NCBI GenBank assembly: GCA_963816725.1
Contig: CAWFMC010000013.1
Location: forward strand, 310,001 to 374,000
Length of the DNA stretch: 64,000 nt
Reading direction: 5' to 3'
DNA from: CAVSUB01 sp963816725
GTDB lineage: Bacteria; Acidobacteriota; Vicinamibacteria; Vicinamibacterales; 2-12-FULL-66-21
The position numbers and the translations under genes are program-made. Below the pieces are notes generated by a model that was not told the DNA's origin, made no database searches, and saw only the letters and a list, made by a program, of their open reading frames with translations. Numbering within the stretch: position 1 is the stretch's first letter; each line of letters starts with the position of its first letter. Of the stretch, positions 21,201-31,329 are shown piece by piece.

Positions 21201-22148
21201 CAACGTCATCTCGGTTAAGACTCCATTGCAGCACCCGTACCACTTTCGCAGCGAGGCGCGTCTATGCGTGCTGTCCGGGCCGGGGCCCTCGTATAACAGA
21301 GCGCATCCGACTAGGGCCAGGCGTCCGGCGGCCGCCACTGTCATGCTAGCCCTGTAGCCAAGCGCGTAGAGGCCCCCCCGCGTAGTCCGAAAGAAGCGCC
21401 AGGTCGCCTCGCGCATCATCACGGCCGAAAACGCGCTCACTGCCTGTTCCGAACTTCCACCGCCGTGATGAATCACGGACACGTCCGAGACATAATAATT
21501 TCTGTAACCGGCTTTCCGAACCTTGCAGGACAGGTCTATGTCCTCTGCGTACATAAAGTATTCTTCAGTGAAACCGCCGACCAGTTCGAACGTTCTTCGC
21601 TTGATTAATATACACGCGCCGGACACCGCGGCCACCTCATGGTTGCCACCCGCGGTGTCGTACAGGGGTGCCATGCCCCAGAGGGCACTGGTCGGCCACC
21701 GGTCTCTTAAAAACTCAGAGTCAAAGAACTGGTTCGCAATAGTCGGCACAGATTGGATACAGCTTGACTGAACGGTGCCGTCCGAGTTTATCAGGCGGCC
21801 ACCAACTACTCCTGCGTCGGGAAGCGAACTCGCGCACGTTAGCAGCCCGTCTAGTGCTTGGCCGACCAATTCCGTGTCCGGATTGAGGAAGAGGAGATAC
21901 TCGCCCGTACACTTCGCTGAGGCAAGGTTGTTGGCCTTTGCGAAGCCGATGTTAGTTAGACTTTGAAAGAACCGCACTCCCGGATGGCCCTCCCGGAGTA
22001 CATCGGCGCAGCCATCGAACGACGCGGAGTCAATAACGATTATCTCATAGGGTACGTCGGGGGGGTGTTTGTAGATCGATTTCAAGCACTGTGTCAGGAA
22101 TGCGACGGAATTCCAGTTGACGATAATGATTGAGAGCGAGACTGCCAT
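21141..22148 (-). CDS. Glycosyltransferase family 2 (rhamnosyltransferase-like)
   Basis: Intact 335-residue GT-A enzyme: SLSIIIVNWNSVAFLTQCLK, EIIVIDSASFDGCADVLRE, NIGFAKANNLA, the metal-binding acidic site LLFLNPDTEL, GACILIKRRTFELVGGFTEE YF and EDIDLSCKVRKAGYR. These are the standard motifs of WbbL-like transferases. A C-terminal hydrophobic segment near residue 270-290 may anchor it at the membrane. It is likely to add a deoxyhexose or similar sugar in repeat-unit synthesis. Confidence 0.9.
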   Translation of the reverse strand: MAVSLSIIIVNWNSVAFLTQCLKSIYKHPPDVPYEIIVIDSASFDGCADVLREGHPGVRFFQSLTNIGFAKANNLASAKCTGEYLLFLNPDTELVGQALDGLLTCASSLPDAGVVGGRLINSDGTVQSSCIQSVPTIANQFFDSEFLRDRWPTSALWGMAPLYDTAGGNHEVAAVSGACILIKRRTFELVGGFTEEYFMYAEDIDLSCKVRKAGYRNYYVSDVSVIHHGGGSSEQAVSAFSAVMMREATWRFFRTTRGGLYALGYRASMTVAAAGRLALVGCALLYEGPGPDSTHRRASLRKWYGCCNGVLTEMTLSSGTTRPSRIILADLLPFS

Positions 22149-22172
22149 GTGTCGTCATTCACACGTCGAATG

Positions 22173-24051
22173 TCAGCCACGGATGAAGCGGCGATGCCAC
22201 AACTCGAACGACACAAGAAGATAGATATGTCGTCGGAATTGTTCCTTGCCGGTCCGATCGAGGTCGAGCAGCCGGCGGATGTAGGCGCGATCGAAGTAAC
22301 GAGCGGCGGCCGAGTCTGGAGCCAGGAGGCACTCGTCAACGAACGGTCTCATCGTGTCCCTGAACCAGTGTTCGATAGGATTGGCAAATCCCTTTTTTTT
22401 GCGCCAGACCGTTGCTCTGGGAAGCCACTTCTCCAATGCTTTCTTGTGAAGGTACTTACCTGTCAGGTGTTTGAGTTTCATGGATGTCGGGAGGTTCTCG
22501 ATGAACTGAACTAGCCGATAATCCAGAAAAGGCACGCGCGCTTCCAGCGAGTTCGCCATGGACATCTTGTCTCCAACCATGAGTAGATCGTCTGGGAGAC
22601 TCGCCCTCGCGTCGACGTACAGTATTCGCGTCAATGGGTCGAGGTCTTCGACGTCCGTCTGGAGACGGCGGAGCGCCTCTCTGGGTGATACATGTCTGCG
22701 GGAAGCCGCCCTCTCAGCTGGATGTTGAAAAGCTGATGTTGCATTTCTGCGCTGAAGAAGGAATACACTTTTACGAGGCGCGTCAGCACGTCTCGTTCGC
22801 CGAGCGCTACTGCTCCACGCTTGAGTCTCTCGAACCTTCCAGGGAGTCGCGCAACTGCGCCGGCGAAGGAGCGCGTGATCGCCGGGTTAATCCGACTGTA
22901 GTAGGTCGAAAGCTTGACCCCAAGGTAGCGATCGTATCCAGCCCAGGGCTCGTCTGCACCCTGACCGGTAAGCGCCACCTTCACATGTTTGCTCGCCAGT
23001 TGGCTAACGAAGTAGAATGCGGCGGCAGTCTCATTGCCGACGGGCTCCTCAAGATCCCATAAGTACCCTATCGTAGTATTTAGCATAGTCGGAGGGCCCT
23101 ACCAACATCGAATGGTGATCGGCGCCGAAAGTGCGCGCTAACGCGCTGGCGTCATCCACTTCATTCGTCGCCTCGCCAGCCTCGAAACCGATGGTGAACG
23201 CCTGGACCGGCGCAGTGGTGTGCGCGCTCATAATTGCCAGAAGCGCACCGGAGTCGACGCCGGAACTGAGGAAGAGACCCAATGGCACGTCGCTTCTCAG
23301 TTGGAGACGGACAGCGCTTTCGAGCAGAGCTTGGTACTGCTTCAATGAGTTCCGGCTCGGAGTAATGTGCCCTGGCACTGGGAACATGCGACCAGAAGCG
23401 GTCGAGCGTTACACCCTGTGCTGAGATAACCATTCGATGCGCCGGTGGCAGCTTGCGTATGCCTTTGAAGAGCGTCCTCGGAGATGGCACATAGCGAAAC
23501 GTGAACAGCTCGGCGAGGGCCTGCTCGTCCACGTCCTTGGGACAATCTGGATCTTGCAGCAGTGACTTGATCTCAGAGGCGAACAACACCCGCGAGCCAA
23601 GAGTCACATAGTACAGCGGCTTCACCCCGAGGTGATCGCGCGCCAAGAAGATCTCGCGCGCGTCCGCGTCCCACAACGCCAACGCGAACATTCCATTGAA
23701 GCGCTGAACGCAATCCTTACCCCACTGTTCGTAGGCGTGGACAATGACCTCGGTGTCGGAGCGAGTCTTGAATCGATGTCCGAACGCACTCAGCTCTTGT
23801 CGGAGTTCGGAGAAGTTGTAAATCTCCCCGTTGAAGACGACGTGGAGTCGGCCGCTTTCGTTGTCGATTGGTTGCGCGCCCCCGTCGAGATCGATAATGG
23901 CAAGCCGACGATGGCCGAGTCCCGCTTCGCCGTCGAGGATTGTCCCGTCACCGTCGGGGCCACGGTGCCGCATTGAGGCAGTCATCCTTTCGAGCAAAGG
24001 CCGGGAGGCGGGTTCCCCAGAACGATCGAAGATGCCGCAGATGCCACACAT
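22173..24051 (-). CDS. asnB: Asparagine-synthase-like amidotransferase (AsnB family, frameshifted)
   Basis: Starts MCGICGIFDRSGEPASRPLL with Cys2 as the glutaminase nucleophile. RHRGPDGDG, HRRLAIIDLDGGAQPI, FNGEIYNFSELR and RSDTEVIVHAYEQWG complete the class-II glutamine amidotransferase domain (residues 1-190). The synthetase domain has the PP-loop LFLSSGVDSGALLA, then ALTGQGADEPWAGYDRY and MANSLEARVPFLDYRLVQF. Breaks lie near 23330, 23080 and 22640. AsnB-like enzymes are recurrent in EPS clusters (also the XrtA/PEP-CTERM type), where they may amidate uronic acids rather than make asparagine. That would fit the diacetamido-uronate pathway suggested at 28.4-31.3 kb. Confidence 0.85.
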
Positions 24052-24058
24052 ATTGTGC

Positions 24059-24952
24059 CTACGATTCTGTCGGTTCCAGCCGGACGGCCTTGCCTTTCGT
24101 CCAAAGGCGCCGTCGAAGCAGTCGTCGGTAGCAGCGTGCTTCGGCCGCTGTCACCAGCCGCGGTCTCCTGCGTACAAGGGCGTCGAGATAGCCGTAGGCA
24201 AGCCCCATAGCATTAAGAATAATGGGCGCGTGCAGCAAGCGTCGCAGGCACTTACCGGGCAGGAACAGGGGATCGCCGCCGGTCAGATAGTAAATCTGCC
24301 CGTGCATCACGCTCGTGGCGAGCTGCCCCATTCCAGAGCCTTCCTGTCTGTGATGCTTCACCAGTAGGTCTGAGAAATGGCCCGTGGTCCAGCCGAGACT
24401 CCATGCGCGAATCTCATCGACGGTGTCCCAACCGGGTCTGGTGAGAAAACCGCCGATGTCTTCAAAACAGCGTCGGCGTACCACTTTGCACGCGCCAAAG
24501 GCATGATAGTGAGGCATCGGGACGGGCGACCATAGACCGGTACGCTTGCTTTCAAGGTAGACGCCCGACGCAATGCCAATGCGCGGTTCGGACGCCAGCC
24601 GGCCGAGCAGTCGCTCGAAGTAGCAGGGTTCAAAGCTCAGATCTCCGTCAAGCTTCACAATAAAATCGTAATCCCTGGCGACTATCGCTCGGTACCCTCG
24701 CGTGAAAGCCTGTGCTTCTGCGGTCCCTGTGTCCCTTCTCCCGCCTAGAGGACTAGTTAGCAGTCGGATGAACGAGTGACGTTGAGCATAGCTGCGAATG
24801 ATCTCGACGGTATTGTCGCTTGATCCATCGTCCACGATCACCCAGGCGACGGGTGGGATCGTCTGGCGAACCACCGAGGTTAGGGTGAGATCGATGTACT
24901 GGGCCTCATCCTTCACTGGGGAGACAATGACGTAGCGCGGGACAGTGCTCAT
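24059..24952 (-). CDS. Glycosyltransferase family 2
   Basis: Intact 297-residue enzyme: YVIVSPVKDEAQYIDLTLTS, WVIVDDGSSDNTVEIIRSYA, FIVKLDGDLSFEPCYFERLL (DxD-type metal site) and GACKVVRRRCFEDIGGF. After the catalytic domain it has a moderately hydrophobic C-terminal part. The start overlaps the stop of the upstream deacetylase by 4 bases, indicating translational coupling. Comparable GT2 genes sit beside the deacetylase in several EPS loci. Confidence 0.88.
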   Translation of the reverse strand: MSTVPRYVIVSPVKDEAQYIDLTLTSVVRQTIPPVAWVIVDDGSSDNTVEIIRSYAQRHSFIRLLTSPLGGRRDTGTAEAQAFTRGYRAIVARDYDFIVKLDGDLSFEPCYFERLLGRLASEPRIGIASGVYLESKRTGLWSPVPMPHYHAFGACKVVRRRCFEDIGGFLTRPGWDTVDEIRAWSLGWTTGHFSDLLVKHHRQEGSGMGQLATSVMHGQIYYLTGGDPLFLPGKCLRRLLHAPIILNAMGLAYGYLDALVRRRPRLVTAAEARCYRRLLRRRLWTKGKAVRLEPTES

Positions 24953-25863
24953 TGTCTCTCCGCAGTGCGGTGTCCGTGTCGTCGGCTACCTGCACGCCGT
25001 ACGACCCCTTGCAGTCCGCCTACCCAGTCGTACGCGCCGAAAATCTTGCTTGCGAAGAGCGATAGATCGTCAGCTTGATTAATGGGTAGGCGCTTAAGGT
25101 GCAAAGGGTCGCAGCCGGTCGTCGAGCGCCCGATGGCCGTTGTGACGGAGTAGGCATAACCCACCTCGGAAAGCTCCATTTTGAGCTGATTTAAAAAAGG
25201 TAAGTCCTCCTGTGGGAACGCGTACGGGTAGGCGAACGTGTCAACGGTCGTCTGGAGTTCCTCTTCGATGCGAGCTTTCCCGTCGCGGAGCTCGCGTCGG
25301 ATGTCGGTCCATGGCAGAGTGTGCAGACGAGGATGAGTGACCGTGTGGGCGCCGAATCGGGCACCCTCCGTATGCAGTGCCCTGACCTCTGACCAAGTCA
25401 AGCAATCTCGCCGGTTGAATGACATCCGCGGATGGCCGATATAGCCCGTTGGCAGAAATACTGTTGCCGTAAACCCGAATTCTGAGAGTGTAGGCCACGC
25501 GTCTGTCAGGAAGTCTCGGAAGCCGTCATCGAAGGTGAGGACCACGGCTCGGGTGTGGTCTGCGAGGCCGTCCGAGAGTCTCTCGAGCGCTTCAGGCACC
25601 CCGATCGTTTCGTACCCTTGCTGATGCAGCCACTGCATCTGAACGTGAAAGTGCGCTGGCGAAGTTGCTAATCGGTGGTACGGGTGGGTGCCATGTTCAG
25701 GATCGTCAGAGACACTGTGGTACATCAGAATCGGGATGCCCTTCGCCGGCCGCATAAGTCCCGACGCAATAAGGGGCTTAGCCACGAATAGGCTGGCTAG
25801 ACGATCGACACGCATCTCTGTGTTAAGACGTTTCAAACTTCGGCTGGAGAGGTGTTGGAGCAC
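24949..25863 (-). CDS. Polysaccharide deacetylase (NodB/CE4 family)
   Basis: Intact 304-residue protein with NodB-homology motifs: GIPILMYHSVSD, motif 1 AVVLTFDDGFRDF (the two aspartates serve as base and metal ligand), motif 2 FGAHTVTHPRLHTLPW (H-x3-H zinc ligands), and TFAYPYAFPQED. It would remove N-acetyl groups from polysaccharide or a lipid-linked precursor. In XrtA-type EPS clusters a deacetylase is a standard member. It overlaps the upstream GT4 by 31 bases and the downstream GT2 by 4. Confidence 0.88.
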   Translation of the reverse strand: MLQHLSSRSLKRLNTEMRVDRLASLFVAKPLIASGLMRPAKGIPILMYHSVSDDPEHGTHPYHRLATSPAHFHVQMQWLHQQGYETIGVPEALERLSDGLADHTRAVVLTFDDGFRDFLTDAWPTLSEFGFTATVFLPTGYIGHPRMSFNRRDCLTWSEVRALHTEGARFGAHTVTHPRLHTLPWTDIRRELRDGKARIEEELQTTVDTFAYPYAFPQEDLPFLNQLKMELSEVGYAYSVTTAIGRSTTGCDPLHLKRLPINQADDLSLFASKIFGAYDWVGGLQGVVRRAGSRRHGHRTAERQ

Positions 25864-27078
25864 ATCCCTACTAGCGACTCGATGACGTCGCGATACTCTA
25901 CCCAGCGCAACTGCCAGCTATAGCGGCCGGCCAGCTCGCGACCGGCAAGAATGACCTCAGCGTGCATCAGGCGGTGCTGGTACATCCAGAGCAGGGCCTT
26001 GCCGAGATCGGCATCCTGACCGGGCTCGAAGAAGCGCACGACCGTGTCGTCAAAGTAGTACGCATCGACTCTGGTGCGACGAGACCAGCACCGGAACGCC
26101 GCACGCCATGAACTCCAGAATCTTGGTGCTGAAGGCCTCGTTGCCGAATCCTTCCGCGCGCTTCGGCACGACGCCGAGATCCGCGCGCCACATCAGGCGG
26201 CACCTGACTCAACGGCACCCGATCCATGATCTTCACGCGTGTCTCGAGACCGAGCTCGACGATCAACTGCACCGAGCTCCGGCCGCGCGGGTCCCTCGCC
26301 GTAGATGTGGAGCTCGGCGCCCGGCATCCGCTCCGATGCGCGCGCGAAGGCGCGGATCGCGATGTCGAGTCCCTGATGCACGTTCAGGGTTCCTGGGTAG
26401 AGGATGATGAACTTGCCCGTCGAGTCCGCTTTCATCCCGCGGTCCGTCGGCTTGAAGCGCGCTCAGGTCCGGATAGTTCATGATCGTCGTGCACTTGTCT
26501 CGGGCACCGAGCGGCGGATCAGCTTGTCGTGCCAGAGGTGGTTTGCGACGATGACGTGATCGGCGAAGCGGCAGAGAAGCCTCTCGACTCTTCAGCAGCG
26601 CACGGAACGTGCGTGACAGCGTCTCGACACACCGAACTTGCCCGGCGTACAGCTCGGGCAGGATGTCGTGGATGTCGAGGATGACTCGCGCGCCCGTCAG
26701 CTTCGGCAGCGAACGCCGCAAATACGAGAAAGTCGGGCACGTTGTGCACGTGGACGACGTCGTAGCGTCGGCGCACGTGGCGGACAGCGTAGGACAATGG
26801 ACGACTTGATGAAAAACCAGAGGATCTTGAGGAGATAGTCATTCGAGCTCGCGCTTCTCGGTGACTGGCGCGTCGCTGAATGCGGTGCACGCGAACCTCG
26901 CCGTGCCGATTCGCTGCCTCGACTGACCGCTGCGACGCAGCGCGATGACGTCGACGTCGTCCCCTGCGCTCGCCATCGCCTCGGCGTAGCGGATGACGCG
27001 GTTGTCGTTCTCGTAGAACGTGTACGCGAGATGGCAGACGCGCAGACGGGCGCGCCGGTAGCGGCTGGCGCGGCTCAA
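25833..27078 (-). CDS. Glycosyltransferase family 4 (heavily frameshifted)
   Basis: Sections in different frames assemble as VCHLAYTFYENDNRVIRYAE AMASAGDDVDVIALRRSGQ (N-terminus), RYDVVHVHNVPDFLVFAAF, GARVILDIHDILPELYA, GKFIILYPGTLNVHQGLDIA IRAFARA, LHIYGEGPARPEL and the C-terminal DADLGKALLWMYQHRLMHAE. This is a GT4 enzyme of ordinary length (about 415 residues) with at least five one-base breaks. Its start forms an ATGA overlap with the stop of the upstream FrhB-like gene. Its base composition is higher in G+C than the genes from 5 to 25.9 kb. Confidence 0.75.
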
Positions 27079-28381
27079 TCGGACTCGTCATTGGTTCTCA
27101 GCCACGTGAAGCCTCCGGCCGCGAGGCGGCGCTGTCCCCGCCGGCGGAACCACCGCCGCTGAATCGCCCGGCGCAGCGTGCCGAGAAGCGACCGTGCCTG
27201 CGCGCGCGCGCCCACGCGCGAGCCAGCTGCGGAACAGCGAGAAACCCTGCATAACGCTGGGATCGGCGCGCCAACTAGCCGAAGCGCGAGCAGCCGGCCG
27301 AACAGCTCACGCCGGCGCGTCGAGGAGGTTCGTCTGGGCGCGCAGGACGTTGTCGCGCCGGCCGCTGCAAGCGTGACGTAGCCCGCCCGGACCGCGGCCG
27401 CGCAGGATCTGGCCGGCCGCGCTCCGTCCTGACCAGCAACGATCGAGCGGCCGGGATCGCCGTCTCCGGCCGTGCTGCTCCCAAGCATCGCCGCACGCGA
27501 TGTCGGCGACGCGGCCGAGACCGTCGGGGCACAGGTTGCAGCGCAGCGGCCGGTACGACGTGAGCCGGCTCCAGGACTCCTGATACGTCATCGTCTTCGG
27601 CTCGCTTCGCCGTCTGGTCGTCACGATCCGGAACTCGCCGGGCCAGCCGTCGCCGCGATAGTGCAGCTCCTTGACTTCGCCACGATCGACGCTCCAGCTG
27701 ACTCATCAGGTCCGAGCGTTCCGCGCGTGCTCGGCGTGCCGGCGCAGAAGAAAGTCAGGACGAGGCCGACCTTCTGCACGATGCCGGATCGCGTGCGCGC
27801 AGCGTCGCTGACGGCGGAGGCATCGCACGGTTTGCCGATGAACACGTCGGCCGCTCCGTCGCCGGCACGTCGTCGAGCGCGGCGCACGGCGCCGACGGCG
27901 CGTAGCGCGACCCGGTCCGCGCCAGCACCTCCTCGCGTGATGCGGCTCACGTGATTGCGATTCATCCACGGCTTCGCCGGATCCATGCCGGCGTGGATGA
28001 CGCCGGCAAAGCCGCCCGCTTCGAGGCAGTACAGTGACAGAGCCGACAGCATCCCGCCGGAAGAGCCGCGGAACCGGATCTCCGGATCCGTCGCCCAGCC
28101 CTCCCAGATCTCGAGCGTCGGTCCGAACTCCGGTTCGGCGGCCGTTGGGCCTCGCCGAGACCTCCGATCGCAGGTTGCCGTCGATGACAGCGCCTGGACA
28201 GATGGCCAGCGCAGATCTTCAGCCCCGGTCGCGGCGCGAATCGTCGAACACCGGCCGGAACCCCTCGGATTCGACGTGGACCATGCGTACGCCGACGTCC
28301 TTGCCGACATACGCACAGGCGCCGCAGCCGACACAAAGGCCCCAGTCGACGACGTCTGGCAGAGTTCGCAAGCCTGCTCAT
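27075..28381 (-). CDS. FrhB-like iron-sulfur protein (coenzyme F420 hydrogenase/dehydrogenase beta-subunit family)
   Basis: Near the N-terminus, in frame from about 28350, the sequence reads DVVDWGLCVGCGACAYVGKD, a CxxCxxC cluster-binding site, then VRMVHVESEGFRPVFDD. Further on it has RFRGSSGGMLSALSLYCLEA GGFAGVIH, FIGKPCDASAV, LVLTFFCAGTPSTRGTL and RCNLCPDGLGRVADIACGDA WE, the conserved core of the FrhB C-terminal domain. The gene starts 16 bases after the aminotransferase stop. At least six frameshifts interrupt it. Proteins of this family occur in polysaccharide loci with unknown redox roles, so the substrate cannot be named. Confidence 0.75.
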
Positions 28382-28397
28382 GGCGGTGCCAATCCGC

Positions 28398-29598
28398 TCA
28401 CCGGGTCGAAGCGGAAGCGTGTGCTTCGATCGCGGCGGCGACTCGCTCCTGCTGCTCGGCCGTAATTCCAGGGAACATCGGCAGCGACAGAATCTCGCGG
28501 CGACGCGCTCGGTGACCGGCAAGGTCACCCGCTGCGTAGCCCCAGCGCGCGGTAGCAGTTCTGCAGGTGCACCGGCAGCGGATAGTGCAGGCCGGTGTGG
28601 ACGCCGTCGCGCCTTCAGGTGCTCGGCCAGCGCGTCGCGGTTCGCGGTGCGGACCACGTACAGGTGATAGACGCTGCGTCGACGCGAGTGGCTCGAATGG
28701 CAACGTCAGACGCCGGCGACGTCCGACAGCAGGGCTCGCGTAACGCGCCGCCGCCGCCCGGCGCTGATCGTTCCAGTCGTCGAGACGACGCAGCTTGATC
28801 CGCAGGAACGCCGCCTGAATCGCGTCGAGCCGGCCGTTGTAGCCCTCGAGGTCGTGGTAGTACTTCTGCACCTGCCCGTGCTCGCGCAGCATCCGGATCG
28901 TCCTGGCCACCTGCTCGTCGTCGGTGGTCACCGCACCGGCTTCGCCGCACGCGCCGAGGTTCTTGCCAGGGTAGAAGCTGAACGCCCCCGCCTTGCCGAA
29001 CGACCCCGCCCGTTGCCAGCCGTCCCGGCCTGAGCAGTACGCCGCGCCCTGCGCCTGGCAGGCATCTTCGACGACGACAAGGCCGTATCGCTCGGCGAGC
29101 TCCAGAATGGAGTCCATGTCCGCGACCTGCCCGTAGATGTGGACCGGCACGATGGCCTTGATCGGCTTGCCGGTCCGCTGCCCGAGCGGCCGTCCGGTCG
29201 CGCGGTCCGTGGCGCACGCAGCCGAGGTACTCCGCGAGCGCGCTCCGGGCTCATACAGTAGGTGTCGTTCGTCGATGTCGACGAACTCGGTCGTCGGCGC
29301 CGGCCTGGCTGATCGCCTCGACGGTGGCGATGAACGTGTGCGACACGGTGATGACCGCGTCGCCCGGACCGACACCGGCCGCCATCAGCGCGAACCGCAC
29401 GGCATCGGTCCCGTTGGCCACGCCGACGCAGAACTTCGTGCCGCAGTACTCGGCGAACTCGCGCTCGAACGCCTCGACCTCCGGGCCACCGATGAAACCG
29501 GCTGAGCTCAGCGCACGCCGGAAGGCATCGACCAGCTCCTCTTCGAGCTCGCGGTGCGGGGTGACCAGATCAAGAAACGGTACGGGCAGCGCTGTCAT
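28398..29598 (-). CDS. DegT/DnrJ/EryC1/StrS aminotransferase (WlbE/WbpE-like)
   Basis: Opens PVPFLDLVTPHRELEEELVD AFRRALSSAGFIGGPEVEAF, a start characteristic of the WbpE/WlbE subgroup. It continues VVVEDACQAQGAAYCS, KAGAFSFYPGKNLGACGEAG AV (PLP lysine in YPGKN), GYNGRLDAIQAAFLRIKL and ends TAEQQERVAAAIE. Frameshifts lie near 29290, 29210 and in the C-terminal third. It is adjacent to an oxidoreductase and an acetyltransferase of the matching WlbA/WlbB types. Together they suggest C-3 amination of a UDP-2-acetamido-uronate. Confidence 0.82.
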
Positions 29599-29706
29599 AG
29601 GCGTCCTCGCGAGCAGCAGTCTCGGGTCAATGACGGGCGAACAGAAGGCGCGCTCCGAATCCAGCGAAGCGCCACAGTGAAACTTGGACGGGGGAGTCGT
29701 TCGAGA

Positions 29707-30797
29707 TCAGAGCCGAATGAGCCGCCCGCGATCCTTGACCGAGGCGTCCGCAGCCTCGAGCAGTCGCACGATCCGCAGACCTGCGCAACCGTCGTTCGTC
29801 GGCGTCGTGCCGTTGGAGATGCAGTCGACGAGGTAGTCGAGCTCCACTTTCAGGGCCTCGGTCTGCTCGCACTTCGGCGCCCAGACATCGCCGGAGCGAT
29901 AGCTGACGAGCAGGTCGTAGGCGGCCTCGCTGCCGGTGATCTTGCACGCCCTTGTCGTAGACCTTGATCTTCTCGTCGGCATCGAGGTCGTTCCAGACCA
30001 GCATCTTGTCCTGGCCGCCAATCAGCGTCGTGCGCACCTTGACCGGCGACAGCCAGTTCACGTTGACGTGCGCGACGACGTTGCTCGGGAAGTAGATCGT
30101 GATGAACGCCATGTCGGCGTGGCCGTTGAGGTGCTGGCCGCCGGTCGCCACGACCGCCTCGGGACGCTCCGCGATCAGGTCGTCCATGATCGACAGGTCG
30201 TGCGGGGCGAGGTCCCACACGACGCTGACGTCGTGCTGCAGCAGGCCGAGGTTCACGCGCGTCGAGTCGAAGTAGTAGAGCGGCCCGAGCATCCCAGCCT
30301 CGCACGATTTCCCGGATCTTCTTGACCGCGCCACTGAACAGGAACGTGTGGTCGACCATGATCTGCAGGTTCTTGCGGGCGGCCAGCTCGATCAGCTCTT
30401 CGGCCTGGGCGCTCGTCGACGTGAACGGCTTCTCGACGAACACGTGCTTGCCGTTCTCGAGCGCCTTCTTCGCCAGGTCGAAGTGCGTCCACACCGGGGT
30501 GACGATGGCCACCAGGTCGATGTCCGGCGCCTGCAGCACCTCGTTGAAGTCGGTGGTGAGATGCACGCCCTGGTAGATGCGGCTGGCCCGGCGCAGTGCC
30601 GCCGGGTTCCTGTCGCACACCGCCGCGAGCGTCGCATTCTCGAGCCCGTGGAAGTTGCGGACGATGTTCGGGCCCCAGTAGCCGTAGCCGATGACGCCCA
30701 CGCGGACGGTATTGGCGGACGGGGCTGGGGCGACGTATTCGAATCCGCGCGCCTTGGCCGCGGTCACCGTTTCCGTTTCGACATTGACAAGACTCAT
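29707..30797 (-). CDS. Gfo/Idh/MocA-family oxidoreductase (WlbA/WbpB-like)
   Basis: The Rossmann motif VGVIGYGYWGPNIVRNF begins at residue 32, followed by LAAVCDRNPAALRRASRIY, DIDLVAIVTPVWTHFDLAKK and HVFVEKPFTSTSAQAEELIE, which contains the catalytic EKP. The substrate domain reads LYYFDSTRVNLGLLQHDVSV VWDLAPHDLSIM, a hallmark of the UDP-N-acetylglucosamine-uronate 3-dehydrogenase group. Breaks lie near 30290 and 29960. It starts within the stop codon of the acetyltransferase (ATGA overlap). Predicted role: oxidise C-3 of the UDP-sugar before transamination. Confidence 0.85.
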
Positions 30798-31307
30798 GAG
30801 CGGTCTCCGTCGGCCAGGCTTCGCAGAAGTCTTGCCGGGTTGCCCGCGACGACGGCGTCGTCCGGGACGTCCTTCGTAACCACGCTGCCGGCGCCGACGA
30901 TCGCTCGCGCACCGATCACCACATTGGCGAGAATCGTCGACCCCGACCCGATCGAGGCTCCCTCGCGCACGATGGTCGGCGCGACGCTCCAGTCGCGCTC
31001 CGTCTGCAGCTCGCCATCCTCGGTGGTGGCGCGGGGATAGAGATCGTTGATGAAGGTCACCGAGTGGCCGACGAACACGCGGTCCTCGATGGTCACGCCC
31101 TCGCAGACGAAGGTGTGGCTGGAGATCTTGCAGCGGCGCTCCGATGCTGGCGTTCTTCTGGATCTCGACGAAGGCCCCGATCTTGGTGTCGTCGCCGATC
31201 GCACAGCCGTAGAGATTGATGAACTTCCCGAGTCTGACGTTGTTGCCGAGCACCACGTCCGGCGCGATGGAGACGAACTCGCGCACCGGCTCTTCCACCT
31301 TGGGCAT
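30794..31307 (-). CDS. Left-handed beta-helix N-acetyltransferase (WlbB/WbpD-like)
   Basis: The protein (about 170 residues) starts MPKVEEPVREFVSIAPDVVL and shows continuous hexapeptide repeats: NVRLGKFINLYGCAIGDDTK, VTIEDRVFVGHSVTFINDLY PRATTEDGELQTERDW, TIVREGASIGSGSTILANVV and VVAGNPARLLRSL. The FINDxYPRAT segment is specific to the WbpD/WlbB 3-N-acetyltransferases. One frame break lies near 31130. It lies 22 bases downstream of the sugar-phosphate transferase and overlaps the oxidoreductase start. Confidence 0.85.
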
Positions 31308-31329
31308 CGCTCCTCCTCGATGTCGTTGT

